NCBI RefSeq assembly: GCF_003952365.1
Contig: NZ_CP034443.1
Coordinates: 3,093,001 to 3,157,000, forward strand
Direction of reading: 5' to 3'
Source: Mesorhizobium sp. M9A.F.Ca.ET.002.03.1.2
GTDB taxonomy: Bacteria > Pseudomonadota > Alphaproteobacteria > Rhizobiales > Rhizobiaceae
Length of the DNA stretch: 64,000 nucleotides
The number at the start of each line of letters is the position of its first letter. The stretch's first letter is position 1. This document shows positions 34,001-40,242 of this stretch, piece by piece. The translations under genes were made by a program, and so were the position numbers. The notes below the pieces were generated by a model. That model searched no databases. It was not told where the DNA came from and saw only the letters and a list, made by a program, of their open reading frames with translations.

Positions 34001-34321
34001 AAAGAAGCGCGCAATGTCCTGGTCGCCCTCGTCGATACGGAACCACACATGCGGCGCCTCTGTGCTTTCGAGATAATCGATGACCGCGGTCGTCTTGCCG
34101 TAGCCGGCCGGCGCCGCCACCCAGCATATGGTCGATCGCGACATCCGATCGATCGCCGCGAGAACACGGCTTCGCCTCAATATCCTGGCGCTGCGCGGCG
34201 CTGCCAGCTTGGCGATCCGGCCCGTGCCCGGGAGCGGGCGTCCCGCATCGGCTTTGATAGTGTCTAGGGGGTCATGGGGGCTCCCGCTCGACCAATCACC
34301 ATGCGCCGGTCGTGCCGCCAT
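31034..34321 (-). CDS. Giant STAND ATPase regulator with C-terminal SARP/BTAD output
   Basis: A 1095-residue protein. The N-terminal MalT-like nucleotide-binding module has P-loop VAAPAGYGKTTAVIDYL (68-84) and Walker B TILVLDDLHDADTHEF. A long helical-repeat middle (about 380-840) follows. The C-terminus has an OmpR-like winged helix (VHVLGGFRLELDGNPLHLGA, DILRVLAIS, LETLQDWLWPDLDGDQA) and a bacterial transcriptional activation domain (RRLETANNAREARSVYLRTL, ELYPDAG-like repeats). SARP outputs usually bind directly repeated heptamers. Copy 2 of the iterated element lies upstream on the same strand, suggesting autoregulation (inference). Confidence 0.88.
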   Translation of the reverse strand: MAARPAHGDWSSGSPHDPLDTIKADAGRPLPGTGRIAKLAAPRSARILRRSRVLAAIDRMSRSTICWVAAPAGYGKTTAVIDYLESTEAPHVWFRIDEGDQDIARFFQYLAQSLASAGDMPVFGVEYAEQPKEFARRFFRAYFARLKAGTILVLDDLHDADTHEFRTVLSVMFRELPDTIRCVCVSRTLPQEELGDLVLKGQMAVIDRSALEFSTSEARDFVKLRSNNGAASVHVEAARGWAIGLVLLADHGSAVGPDDTNGTAPGGQNALSDVLGRHFFLSLPAADQDMLLKLNLLPEISAELADVMIGSGEARKLLDRLYRRQLLVTRSENSRDVFCLHDLLRDFLDRRFAQQVTREEQQSLRRKAAKILVEAGRRDEAIHLALQAEDWGQASGLILNRAEAVLAQGHRATFIEWCGRLPEAVMSGWHFYWLGVAHMPDDAAAEHWLSRAWHAFGEADDLRGLSLTVSRAVLVKTDSWRTYEGLSTWTRRAFEIIERGLPEMPSEEAMLVRIGMVRALNFGDDYYGNSPAGQALEAELLERLTRNPERDPSGLRLLASESLIEHSVSIMRADLFTKAVDSVVEDLSDKEVLPWVLGMWLVEFGAKSGRYFPYRRRGFPFPSAEAALREAIAIGERESLKGVEFGGLYHLQMQMKFRNDFAEFHQVVERLAEIADSRFSTQVAIVANCYATLHARQGDFTAAYQDCGRFMAASEAANEPMVERWAHYLTKFQVLLADRKPREAAALLSDLLPRLDGGARKRTEICILAAAALESLWKQDLHYGDRLKVFLQALRDISWPMVLLNVPELLAELLGDALERGIEPKLCRSLIGERRLDVPQRRPATWPWPLKVHVLGGFRLELDGNPLHLGAKPPTKALDILRVLAISKDNTCSLETLQDWLWPDLDGDQARAACEQALHRLRKLLGRTDLIVQREGKLRLASDKVWVDLADWDALLKAVATANGEAAGLHPEAEALFLAFPGPLFLHERASFWSLAAAERVRRDLIDLGLRIGRRLETANNAREARSVYLRTLDLYPDAGPICKALIKGQLSRRDFEGAVEDYTRYERTLHAAGEAAPAAEIRALVEPYLVRHTR

Positions 34322-34358
34322 GACCGTCCCGCCGCCCAGATTGACCTTAACGTAGCGT

Positions 34359-34392
34359 AATCATGCGACGATTCGTAGTGGCTTCGCAGATG
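34359..34392 (+). repeat. 34-bp direct repeat, left copy
   Basis: Begins AATCATGCGACGATTCG and matches 34703-34736 at about 30 of 34 positions. The pair brackets the truncated duplicate (34361-34546) and copy 2 of the iterated element. Confidence 0.6.
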
Positions 34393-34546
34393 AAGCGGCA
34401 ATGGCTCCTTCCGGGGGGTGCGGACCTCGATGTTTGCGCAACCGGAAATCAGGAAGCAGACGAATTGCGGAGGGGAATGGGCGCCCGGTGAATCCCGCAC
34501 TCCGTTTTCGACCGCCCGCTCCAAATGCGGTAGAATATCTGATCAT
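34361..34546 (-). pseudogene. Truncated duplicate of the small exported-protein gene
   Basis: The ribosome site and first eight codons (MIRYSTAF) match the gene at 26982. From the ninth codon the sequence is unrelated (GAGGRKRSAGFTGRP and a basic, Pro-rich tail) with no signal-peptide core. The remaining 61-residue frame is probably not a functional protein. It shows that the upstream block and start codon were copied, then cut. Confidence 0.6.
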
Positions 34547-34701
34547 TGCCATTCCCTCCGATTGGCGCGCTCATGGACTGCCTGGCAGTCCTTTCCAGAC
34601 TCACGGGCTTAACCTGTGCGCGGTGGCATCAGCGCACATCGGTACGGTCACCTAGTTTCCCGGCAGCTGATCTCCCAGTTTTCGCGAGCTTGCCTAGTTT
34701 T
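34544..34701 (-). promoter_or_regulatory. Iterated upstream element, copy 2
   Basis: Read on the minus strand, motifs GAAAACTAGG, GAAAACTGGG and GGAAACTAGG begin at 34701, 34683 and 34660. The same spacer as copy 1 follows (AAGGACTGCCAGGCAGTCC, then CCAATCGGAGG). Identity with 26826-26984 is roughly 85 percent by eye over about 155 bases. It points toward the SARP-type regulator gene that starts at 34321. Confidence 0.65.
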
Positions 34702-34702
34702 C

Positions 34703-34736
34703 AATCATGCGGCAGTTCGTAGTGGCTTCGCCGATG
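34703..34736 (+). repeat. 34-bp direct repeat, right copy
   Basis: Begins AATCATGCGGCAGTTCG; partner of 34359-34392. It immediately abuts the outermost GAAAACTAGG motif of copy 2, so it marks the edge of the duplicated segment. Confidence 0.6.
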
Positions 34737-34773
34737 GCTGCCCAATCCTTTGGCGATGCGATGATTTTCGCGT

Positions 34774-34787
34774 CACTCTCGCGAGTG
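34774..34787. promoter_or_regulatory. Candidate enhancer palindrome upstream of the sigma-54 promoter
   Basis: CACTC-TCGC-GAGTG is symmetric and centred about 85 bases before the predicted transcription start. This is the usual distance for an activator such as NtrC. A second near-palindrome, TGCCGGATATCTGGCA, lies at 34812-34827. Neither is a perfect NtrC consensus, so the activator is uncertain. Confidence 0.35.
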
Positions 34788-34838
34788 CTGGAAGCCGCGC
34801 TGGCCAAGGAATGCCGGATATCTGGCATAATTCGGCTT

Positions 34839-34854
34839 TGGCATGCTCCTTGCT
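34839..34854 (+). promoter_or_regulatory. Sigma-54 (RpoN) promoter of the guanidine operon
   Basis: TGGCATG-CTCC-TTGCT matches the sigma-54 consensus TGGCACG-N4-TTGCW at all but one position. The invariant GG (34840-34841) and GC (34852-34853) are exactly ten bases apart. Transcription should start about 12 bases after the GC, near 34865, directly at the 5' edge of the riboswitch. No competing sigma-70 promoter is evident. Confidence 0.85.
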
Positions 34855-34865
34855 TCGTTGATGGC

Positions 34866-34985
34866 GTGCAGAGCGTCTAGGGTTCCGGCCGCGACAAAGC
34901 GGTGCTGGTCCAAGAGATGCGACCGCCAGGGATGCACTGAGGCATCCGGCGGAACACGGCGGGCCAAAATCCCGGGAGAACCCTG
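34866..34985 (+). ncRNA. Guanidine-I (ykkC) riboswitch aptamer
   Basis: The three conserved blocks of the ykkC subtype 1 aptamer occur in order. They are CTAGGGTTCCG (34877-34887), GCTGGTCCAAGAG (34904-34916), and ACACGGCGGG, CCAAAA, TCCCGGGAGA (34954-34979). Variable stems lie between (GCCGCGACAAAGCGGT; GGATGCACTGAGGCATCC). This matches the known guanidine-sensing class, which turns on guanidine exporters, carboxylases or hydrolases. It leads the transporter/ureohydrolase operon. Recognition is from memory of the consensus; a covariance-model search was not possible. Confidence 0.93.
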
Positions 34986-35015
34986 CACGGGTTTGCTGGC
35001 GCGAACCTCTCCCGG
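34972..35015 (+). promoter_or_regulatory. Possible riboswitch expression platform
   Basis: CCGGGAGA (34972-34979), the conserved 3' strand of the aptamer, is complementary to TCTCCCGG (35008-35015). An inner AACCC/GGGTT hairpin stacks between them. The long stem competes with the ligand-bound fold. There is no T-run, so control may be Rho-dependent or by structure before the ribosome site at about 35070. Confidence 0.5.
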
Positions 35016-35080
35016 ATGCGCGCTCCGTAAACCCCAACATGAAATCCGGACGCAATTCGGATCGCGAACAGGGGTACGCA

Positions 35081-36145
35081 ATGCTTCGCAAGCTGGCCGC
35101 AATCATCCTAGCCGCATCACTCAGCCTTCCCATGATTTCCGCCGCCGAAGCGGCGCCCAAGAAAGACTTCAAGATATGCTGGTCGATCTATGTCGGCTGG
35201 ATGCCGTGGGGCTATCTTGCCGACAGCGGCATCATGAAGAAATGGGCCGACAAATACGGCATCAACGTCGAGATCACCCGCATCAACGACTATGTCGAAA
35301 GCATCAACCAGTATACGGCCGGCGGCTTCGACGGCTGTTCGATGACCAACATGGATGCGCTGTCGATCCCCGCAGGCGGCGGCGTCGACACCACCGCCGT
35401 GATCATCGGCGACTTCTCCAACGGCAATGATGCCGTGATCCTCAAGGACAAGGCCGCGCTCGCCGACATCGCCGGCCAGAAGGTCAACCTCGTCGAGCTC
35501 TCCGTCTCGCATTACCTGCTGGCGCGGGCGCTGGACACGGTCAAGCTCGCCGAGAAGGACATCACCGTCGTCAACACGTCCGACGCCGACATGGTCGCCG
35601 CTTATGGCACCGGCGACGTCACCTCGGTCGTCACCTGGAATCCGCTCGTTTCCGAGATCGTCGCCATGCCGGGTGCCCACAAGGTGTTCGATTCCTCGCA
35701 GATTCCCGGCGAGATCATCGACATGATGGTCGTCAACACCGAGACGCTGAAGGACAATCCGGCATTGGGCAAGGCGCTTGTCGGCGCGTGGTACGAAGCG
35801 ATGGACCTGATGATTTCGGACACGCCGGAAGGCAAGGCAGCCAAGGAGGAGATGGCCAAGGCGTCCGGAACGGACCTCGCCGGCTTCGACGCGCAGCTCG
35901 CCTCGACAGCAATGTTCTTCGACCCCGCCAAGGCGGTCGAGTTCACCATCGGCGCCGAACTGCCGAAGACGATGGACCTCGTTCGCAACTTCCTGTTCAG
36001 CCACGGCATCCTCGGCACCAATGCGACGAGCGTCGACGTGGTCGGCATGAGCTTTCCCGACGGATCCACGCTGGGCGACGCCAACAACGTCAAGCTGCGT
36101 TTCGATCCAGCCTTCATGGCCGAGGCTGCAACCGCAACGCCCTGA
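35081..36145 (+). CDS. ABC transporter substrate-binding protein, NitT/TauT type, likely guanidine-specific
   Basis: A 354-residue periplasmic protein with a signal peptide (MLRKLAAIILAASLSLPMIS, then AAEA/APKK). The fold is of the TauA/SsuA class: FKICWSIYVGWMPWGYLADS opening, TAGGFDGCSMTNMDALSIPA in the hinge, then AYGTGDVTSVVTWNPLVSEI. This subgroup is often annotated as a putative urea transporter protein. The ATG at 35081 has AGGGG upstream; an earlier ATG at 35039 lacks a site. It follows the guanidine-I riboswitch directly, so guanidine is the best substrate guess. Confidence 0.88.
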   Translation: MLRKLAAIILAASLSLPMISAAEAAPKKDFKICWSIYVGWMPWGYLADSGIMKKWADKYGINVEITRINDYVESINQYTAGGFDGCSMTNMDALSIPAGGGVDTTAVIIGDFSNGNDAVILKDKAALADIAGQKVNLVELSVSHYLLARALDTVKLAEKDITVVNTSDADMVAAYGTGDVTSVVTWNPLVSEIVAMPGAHKVFDSSQIPGEIIDMMVVNTETLKDNPALGKALVGAWYEAMDLMISDTPEGKAAKEEMAKASGTDLAGFDAQLASTAMFFDPAKAVEFTIGAELPKTMDLVRNFLFSHGILGTNATSVDVVGMSFPDGSTLGDANNVKLRFDPAFMAEAATATP

Positions 36146-36175
36146 CACGACATGCTGGCCAGGGGAACGAGCGCC

Positions 36176-37060
36176 ATGAATGCAGACCCCGAGGCGGGCG
36201 GGGAGGGCACGCGCCCGTCCCCGCCAAGGCCGAGGGCGCGCCTTCGCATGATCAATGCGAAGGTCTCGCGCGGCGGCGCTTTGTTTCTCGGCGGCTTGCC
36301 GTTCTTGTTCGTGGCGATCGCCTATCTGATCGCCTCGGCGCAAAGATTGGCGGTCAATCCCAGCGACAAGCTGCTGCCTTCGCCGGTACAGATGTGGTCG
36401 GCCTTTCTCGACCTTGCCACGGTGCCGGACAAGCGCTCCGGCGACCTCATCCTGTGGGTCGACACCTATGCCAGTCTCCTCAGGCTGTTCGCGGGCGTGG
36501 GCGTGGCCACGCTCGCAGCACTTTCGCTTGGCATCGCCATCGGCTTTATTCCGCGGGTGCGGGCCTTCCTGCTGCCCTTCGTCACCGTCGTCTGCGTCAT
36601 CCCACCATTGGCGCTGCTGCCGATCCTGTTCATCGCGCTTGGCCTTGGCGAAACGGCCAAGATCACGCTGATCGCCATCGGCGTCGCGCCGGTCATGGTG
36701 CGCGACATCGCCAACCGGGTGATGGAGCTGCCGCCCGAACTGGTGGCCAAGGCGCAGACGCTTGGCGGCAACAGCTGGTCCATGATTTTGCGGCTGGTGC
36801 TGCCGCAAGTCATGCCGCGCCTCATCACCTGCGTGCGGCTGGCGCTCGGGCCTGCCTGGCTTTTCCTGATCGCTGCCGAAGCCATCGCCTCGACCGAGGG
36901 GCTGGGTTACCGCATCTTCCTCGTCCGCCGTTATTTGTCGATGGACGTCATCCTGCCCTATGTCGCCTGGATCACGCTGCTTGCCGTCATCACCGACTGG
37001 CTGCTGGTGCGGCTGTCCCAAGCGATGTCCCCCTGGGCGCATCCGGTGGAGGCAAGATGA
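36176..37060 (+). CDS. ABC transporter permease, NitT/TauT type
   Basis: A 294-residue inner-membrane protein with six spans. The EAA-type loop is PPELVAKAQTLGGNSWSMIL, with RLVLPQVMPRL, and the conserved QMWSAFLDL lies before the first pore span. The ATG at 36176 has GGGGA 11 bases upstream and is preferred over 36152. It overlaps the ATPase gene by four bases (ATGA), a mark of translational coupling. It forms the import channel for the binding protein encoded just upstream. Confidence 0.88.
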   Translation: MNADPEAGGEGTRPSPPRPRARLRMINAKVSRGGALFLGGLPFLFVAIAYLIASAQRLAVNPSDKLLPSPVQMWSAFLDLATVPDKRSGDLILWVDTYASLLRLFAGVGVATLAALSLGIAIGFIPRVRAFLLPFVTVVCVIPPLALLPILFIALGLGETAKITLIAIGVAPVMVRDIANRVMELPPELVAKAQTLGGNSWSMILRLVLPQVMPRLITCVRLALGPAWLFLIAAEAIASTEGLGYRIFLVRRYLSMDVILPYVAWITLLAVITDWLLVRLSQAMSPWAHPVEAR

Positions 37061-37878
37061 GCCGCATCGTCGTTCACGGGCTGGAAAAGAGCTACGGCGA
37101 TGCCCGTGTGCTCGAGCGGGTCAACGTCATCGCCGAGGCCGGCGAATTCCTGTCGCTGGTCGGCGCCAGCGGCTGCGGAAAATCGACGTTCCTGCGCATC
37201 CTGCTCGGTCAGGAGCAGCAGAGCGGCGGCGTGGTCGTTGTCGGCGACGGCCCGATCGTGCCCGAACCGACGCCGCAGCGCGGCATCGTCTTCCAGCGCT
37301 ATTCGGTGTTTCCGCATCTGACCGCCATTCAGAACCTGCTGCTGGTCGAAGACTTTCGCTCAGGCGGGCCTTTTGGCCGCGTCTTCGGCGCCAGGCGCAG
37401 AAACGCCAGGCAAGAGGCCGAAGCCATGCTGGAGCGGGTTGGCCTTGCCCACGCGCGCGACCTCTATCCCGCCTCGCTCTCAGGCGGCATGCAGCAGCGG
37501 CTGGCGATTGCGCAGACCTTGCTCGGCCGTCCGCAGATACTGCTTCTCGACGAGCCGTTCGGTGCGCTCGATCCCGGCATCCGCGTCGAGATGCACGACC
37601 TGCTGGTCGAGCTCTGGACCGAGCACGGTATGACGGTGGTGATGGTCACCCACGACATCGGCGAGGCCTTCAAGCTCGGCACCCGCGTGCTGGTCTTCGA
37701 CAAGGTGCGCCACGACCCCCAGTTCCCGTCCGCCTATGGCGCGACGATCACCTACGATCTGAAGCTCGACCGCAAGAACCGGGCTTCTTCCCAGGATGTG
37801 GCCAAGGTGGCCGCGATGGTCGGGACGGCCCGGCCGGATAGCGCGATCGCGACGACGGCGTCGCAACGGAGAGCTTGA
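37057..37878 (+). CDS. ABC transporter ATP-binding protein, NitT/TauT type
   Basis: A 273-residue ATPase. Walker A is GASGCGKSTFLRILLG (about 38-53), the Q-loop GIVFQRYSVFPHLTAIQNLL, signature LSGGMQQRLAIAQTLL, Walker B ILLLDEPFGALD and switch VTHDIGEA. A 40-residue tail (KLDRKNRASSQDVAKV onward) is longer than usual. It drives import through the adjoining permease. Its stop is immediately followed by the ATG of the ureohydrolase gene. Confidence 0.9.
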   Translation: MSRIVVHGLEKSYGDARVLERVNVIAEAGEFLSLVGASGCGKSTFLRILLGQEQQSGGVVVVGDGPIVPEPTPQRGIVFQRYSVFPHLTAIQNLLLVEDFRSGGPFGRVFGARRRNARQEAEAMLERVGLAHARDLYPASLSGGMQQRLAIAQTLLGRPQILLLDEPFGALDPGIRVEMHDLLVELWTEHGMTVVMVTHDIGEAFKLGTRVLVFDKVRHDPQFPSAYGATITYDLKLDRKNRASSQDVAKVAAMVGTARPDSAIATTASQRRA

Positions 37879-39087
37879 ATGTCCAGAAGTATCCCAGAAC
37901 GCAGCCACCGCAGGGCGGGGCTCGTCGCCCGGGAGGTCAGGGAACGCTTCCACCACCCCGATTTCGACGCCCGCGGCACGCAGGGCTGGAAGTCGATCGA
38001 GGCCGAGGGGAAGCTGCCGGAAAGCGGCTGGCGCAAGGAGCAGCAATGGGCGCTCGACATGGGCCTGCCGGGATCGGAGTCGATCGTCGACAAGTCGATC
38101 CCGACATTCGCGCGCGGCGAACTGCCGCATTTCGCAGGCATCAACACCTTTCTCAAGGCGCCCTATGTCGAGAATGTCCGCGATGTCGGCAAATATGATG
38201 CTGCCGTCATCGGCATCCCATTCGACAGCGGCACCACCTACCGGCCGGGAACCCGCTTCGGCCCGCAAGGCATCCGTCGCATCTCGGCGCTCTACACGCC
38301 GTACAACTACGAGCTCGGCGTCGACCTGCGCGAGCAGATGACGCTGTGCGACGCCGGCGACGTCTTCACCATTCCCGCCAATCTCGAAAAGAGTTTCGAC
38401 CAGATCACCAAGGGCGTCAGCCATGTCGCCTCGTCGGGCGCGCTGCCGATCATGCTGGGCGGTGATCATTCTATCGGCTTTCCCTGCGTGCGTGGCATCG
38501 CCGACGTGACCTCGAAGCGCATCGGCATCATCCATTTCGACCGCCATATCGACATCCAGGAAAAGGATCTCGACGAGCGCATGCACACCACGCCCTGGTA
38601 TTGGGCGACCAACCTGCCGAATGTCTCGGCCACCAATCTCGTGCAGCTCGGCATCGGCGGCTGGCAGGTTCCCCGCTACGGCGTCGCCGAGGCGAGGAAA
38701 CGCGGCACCAATGTGCTCACCATTGCCGACATCGAGGAGATGGGTCTCGAGAAGGCGGCGGAAATCGCGCTCGAACTCGCGTGGAAAGACACCGACGCCG
38801 TCTACATCTCCTTCGACGTCGACAGCCTCGATTGCGGTTTCGTGCCCGGCACGGGCTGGCCGGAGCCGGGCGGCTTCCTGCCGCGCGAGGCGCTCAAACT
38901 TCTAGGGCTGGTGACGGCGCCCGGCATTTGCGGACTGGAGGTGGTCGAGGTCTCGCCGCCCTACGACACGTCGGACATCACGGCGCTGTTCGGCGTGCGC
39001 GTCGTCGTCGAGGCGCTCGGCTCGATGGTCGCCCACGGCAATCTCGGCAAGCATAAATCCATCATCGACAAACCGGTGAGTTTTTGA
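37879..39087 (+). CDS. gdmH: Ureohydrolase-family guanidine hydrolase (GdmH-like)
   Basis: A 402-residue metal-dependent hydrolase of the arginase/agmatinase fold. The metal ligands are H197 (LGGDHSIG), D221, H223 and D225 (HFDRHID) and D313, D315 (SFDVDSLD). Its N-terminus is about 80 residues longer than that of agmatinases. It carries DERMHTTPWYWATN and LVQLGIGGWQVPRYG, a region I associate with guanidine hydrolases of the Synechocystis GdmH type, which use nickel and release urea and ammonia. The guanidine-I riboswitch, importer and nickel-handling neighbours agree. It could still act on another guanidino compound. Confidence 0.85.
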   Translation: MSRSIPERSHRRAGLVAREVRERFHHPDFDARGTQGWKSIEAEGKLPESGWRKEQQWALDMGLPGSESIVDKSIPTFARGELPHFAGINTFLKAPYVENVRDVGKYDAAVIGIPFDSGTTYRPGTRFGPQGIRRISALYTPYNYELGVDLREQMTLCDAGDVFTIPANLEKSFDQITKGVSHVASSGALPIMLGGDHSIGFPCVRGIADVTSKRIGIIHFDRHIDIQEKDLDERMHTTPWYWATNLPNVSATNLVQLGIGGWQVPRYGVAEARKRGTNVLTIADIEEMGLEKAAEIALELAWKDTDAVYISFDVDSLDCGFVPGTGWPEPGGFLPREALKLLGLVTAPGICGLEVVEVSPPYDTSDITALFGVRVVVEALGSMVAHGNLGKHKSIIDKPVSF

Positions 39088-39089
39088 CA

Positions 39090-39614
39090 ATGCACGACGA
39101 TCACCACCACAGTCATGGCCATGGCCATCATCATCACGGGCCGGACGGTCATCACGACCATCATCCTCTCGGCCATAACGGACCCGCGGGCAAGCCGCTG
39201 CAATGGCAGACGCCGCACCGGCCGGACCAGGCTCATGAGCCGCCGGTTGATCCAGCATCGGTCGACCTCGATCTTGTTGAAACCGCCTTCCTCGAGGGCT
39301 TTGCGCGGGCGCCGGACCCATCCAGCTTTCTGCGCCTGGCCGGCATACCCTTTGTCGGCGAGATGGCGGACGGCGTGCGGCTTCATCTGCTTCGCGTCGA
39401 GACCGATGACCTGGTCGACGTCGGCGCCGTCATGCCGCTCGTCGGCGGTACCGGCGTCGCCTATCACCCGTTGCCGGCGCGCCTGACGTCGCATCGCCGC
39501 CGCCTCGCATTCATCTATCACGATGGCACTGAGCAAAAGCCGCTCGGCTTCGCCGCGGCGCGCGCCCTTGCGGACCGTTCCGCCGCTTCGCAATTCGCCG
39601 TTCCCGGGCACTGA
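39090..39614 (+). CDS. Histidine-rich protein, probable nickel carrier
   Basis: A 174-residue cytoplasmic protein. The first 45 residues are dominated by His and Asp (runs such as HHHSHGHGHHHHGPDGHHD), as in metal-storage tails of UreE, HypB or SlyD. The rest (SVDLDLVETAFLEGFARAPD, then LRLAGIPFVGEMADGVRLHL and LVDVGAVMPLVGG) matches no family I know. The start two bases after the hydrolase stop implies coupled translation. Between a nickel-type hydrolase and a HupE permease, the likely job is delivering nickel to the hydrolase. This is inference. Confidence 0.8.
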   Translation: MHDDHHHSHGHGHHHHGPDGHHDHHPLGHNGPAGKPLQWQTPHRPDQAHEPPVDPASVDLDLVETAFLEGFARAPDPSSFLRLAGIPFVGEMADGVRLHLLRVETDDLVDVGAVMPLVGGTGVAYHPLPARLTSHRRRLAFIYHDGTEQKPLGFAAARALADRSAASQFAVPGH

Positions 39615-39657
39615 AACCAGACGCCGAACCCGTCACTCTCATCGAACAGGTACAACC

Positions 39658-40242
39658 ATGAAAACATTTGCAAGACTTGGCGCCCTTTCAGCTCTCGCCA
39701 CGCTCACACCGTCGCTGGCGTTTGCCCATGGCGGCGGCCCTCACGTCCATGGCTTTTTCACCGGTCTCGAACATCCGCTCTTCGGCATGGATCATCTGCT
39801 CGCCATGGTCGCGGTCGGCATGATTGGTGCCCGCGCCGGCGGGCGCAGTATCATTCTTGTGCCGCTGTTCTTTGTCTCGGCCATGGTCGCCGGGGCCTTG
39901 CTCGGCATGGCCGGCATCGGCCTGCCTTCCCTTGAAACCGGCATCGCGCTGTCGCTTGTGGTCTTCGGCGCCATGGTCGGCCTTGCCAGGCCTTTGCCGC
40001 TGGCCGCCGCCGCGACAGTGACGGCCCTGTTCGGTCTCTTCCATGGCAACGCCCATGGCCTCGAGATTCCCGAGAGCGCCAGCGGCGTTGCTTACGCCGC
40101 AGGTTTCATGCTCGGCACATCGATGCTGCACGCGATCGGCGTGGTGTCCGTTCTCAAGCTGGCCCGCTGGCCGTTGCCGGTCCGCACCGCAGGTGTCGCC
40201 ACCTCGCTGGTTGGAATGGTGATGGCCGCACAGGCCTTCTGA
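39658..40242 (+). CDS. HupE/UreJ family nickel permease
   Basis: A 194-residue membrane protein. It has a cleavable leader (MKTFARLGALSALATLTPSL, then AFA) and mature HGGGPHVHGFFTGLEHPLFG. The family metal motif HPLFGMDHLLAMVAVG lies at the first span, a second His motif LFHGNAHGLEIPESA further on, and there are about six spans in all. HupE/UreJ proteins move nickel or cobalt for hydrogenase or urease. Here the partner is the guanidine hydrolase. It ends the operon. The 184 bases after it hold no clear gene. Confidence 0.92.
   Translation: MKTFARLGALSALATLTPSLAFAHGGGPHVHGFFTGLEHPLFGMDHLLAMVAVGMIGARAGGRSIILVPLFFVSAMVAGALLGMAGIGLPSLETGIALSLVVFGAMVGLARPLPLAAAATVTALFGLFHGNAHGLEIPESASGVAYAAGFMLGTSMLHAIGVVSVLKLARWPLPVRTAGVATSLVGMVMAAQAF

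Noticed and set aside
34705..35172. A 155-codon minus-strand frame over the riboswitch and promoter
   Set aside because: It covers conserved RNA and the sigma-54 site, and has no recognisable domain or ribosome site.
37879..39087. Agmatinase (speB) as the name of the ureohydrolase
   Set aside because: The long N-terminus, the DERMHTTPW region, and the guanidine riboswitch and nickel context fit guanidine hydrolase better than agmatinase.
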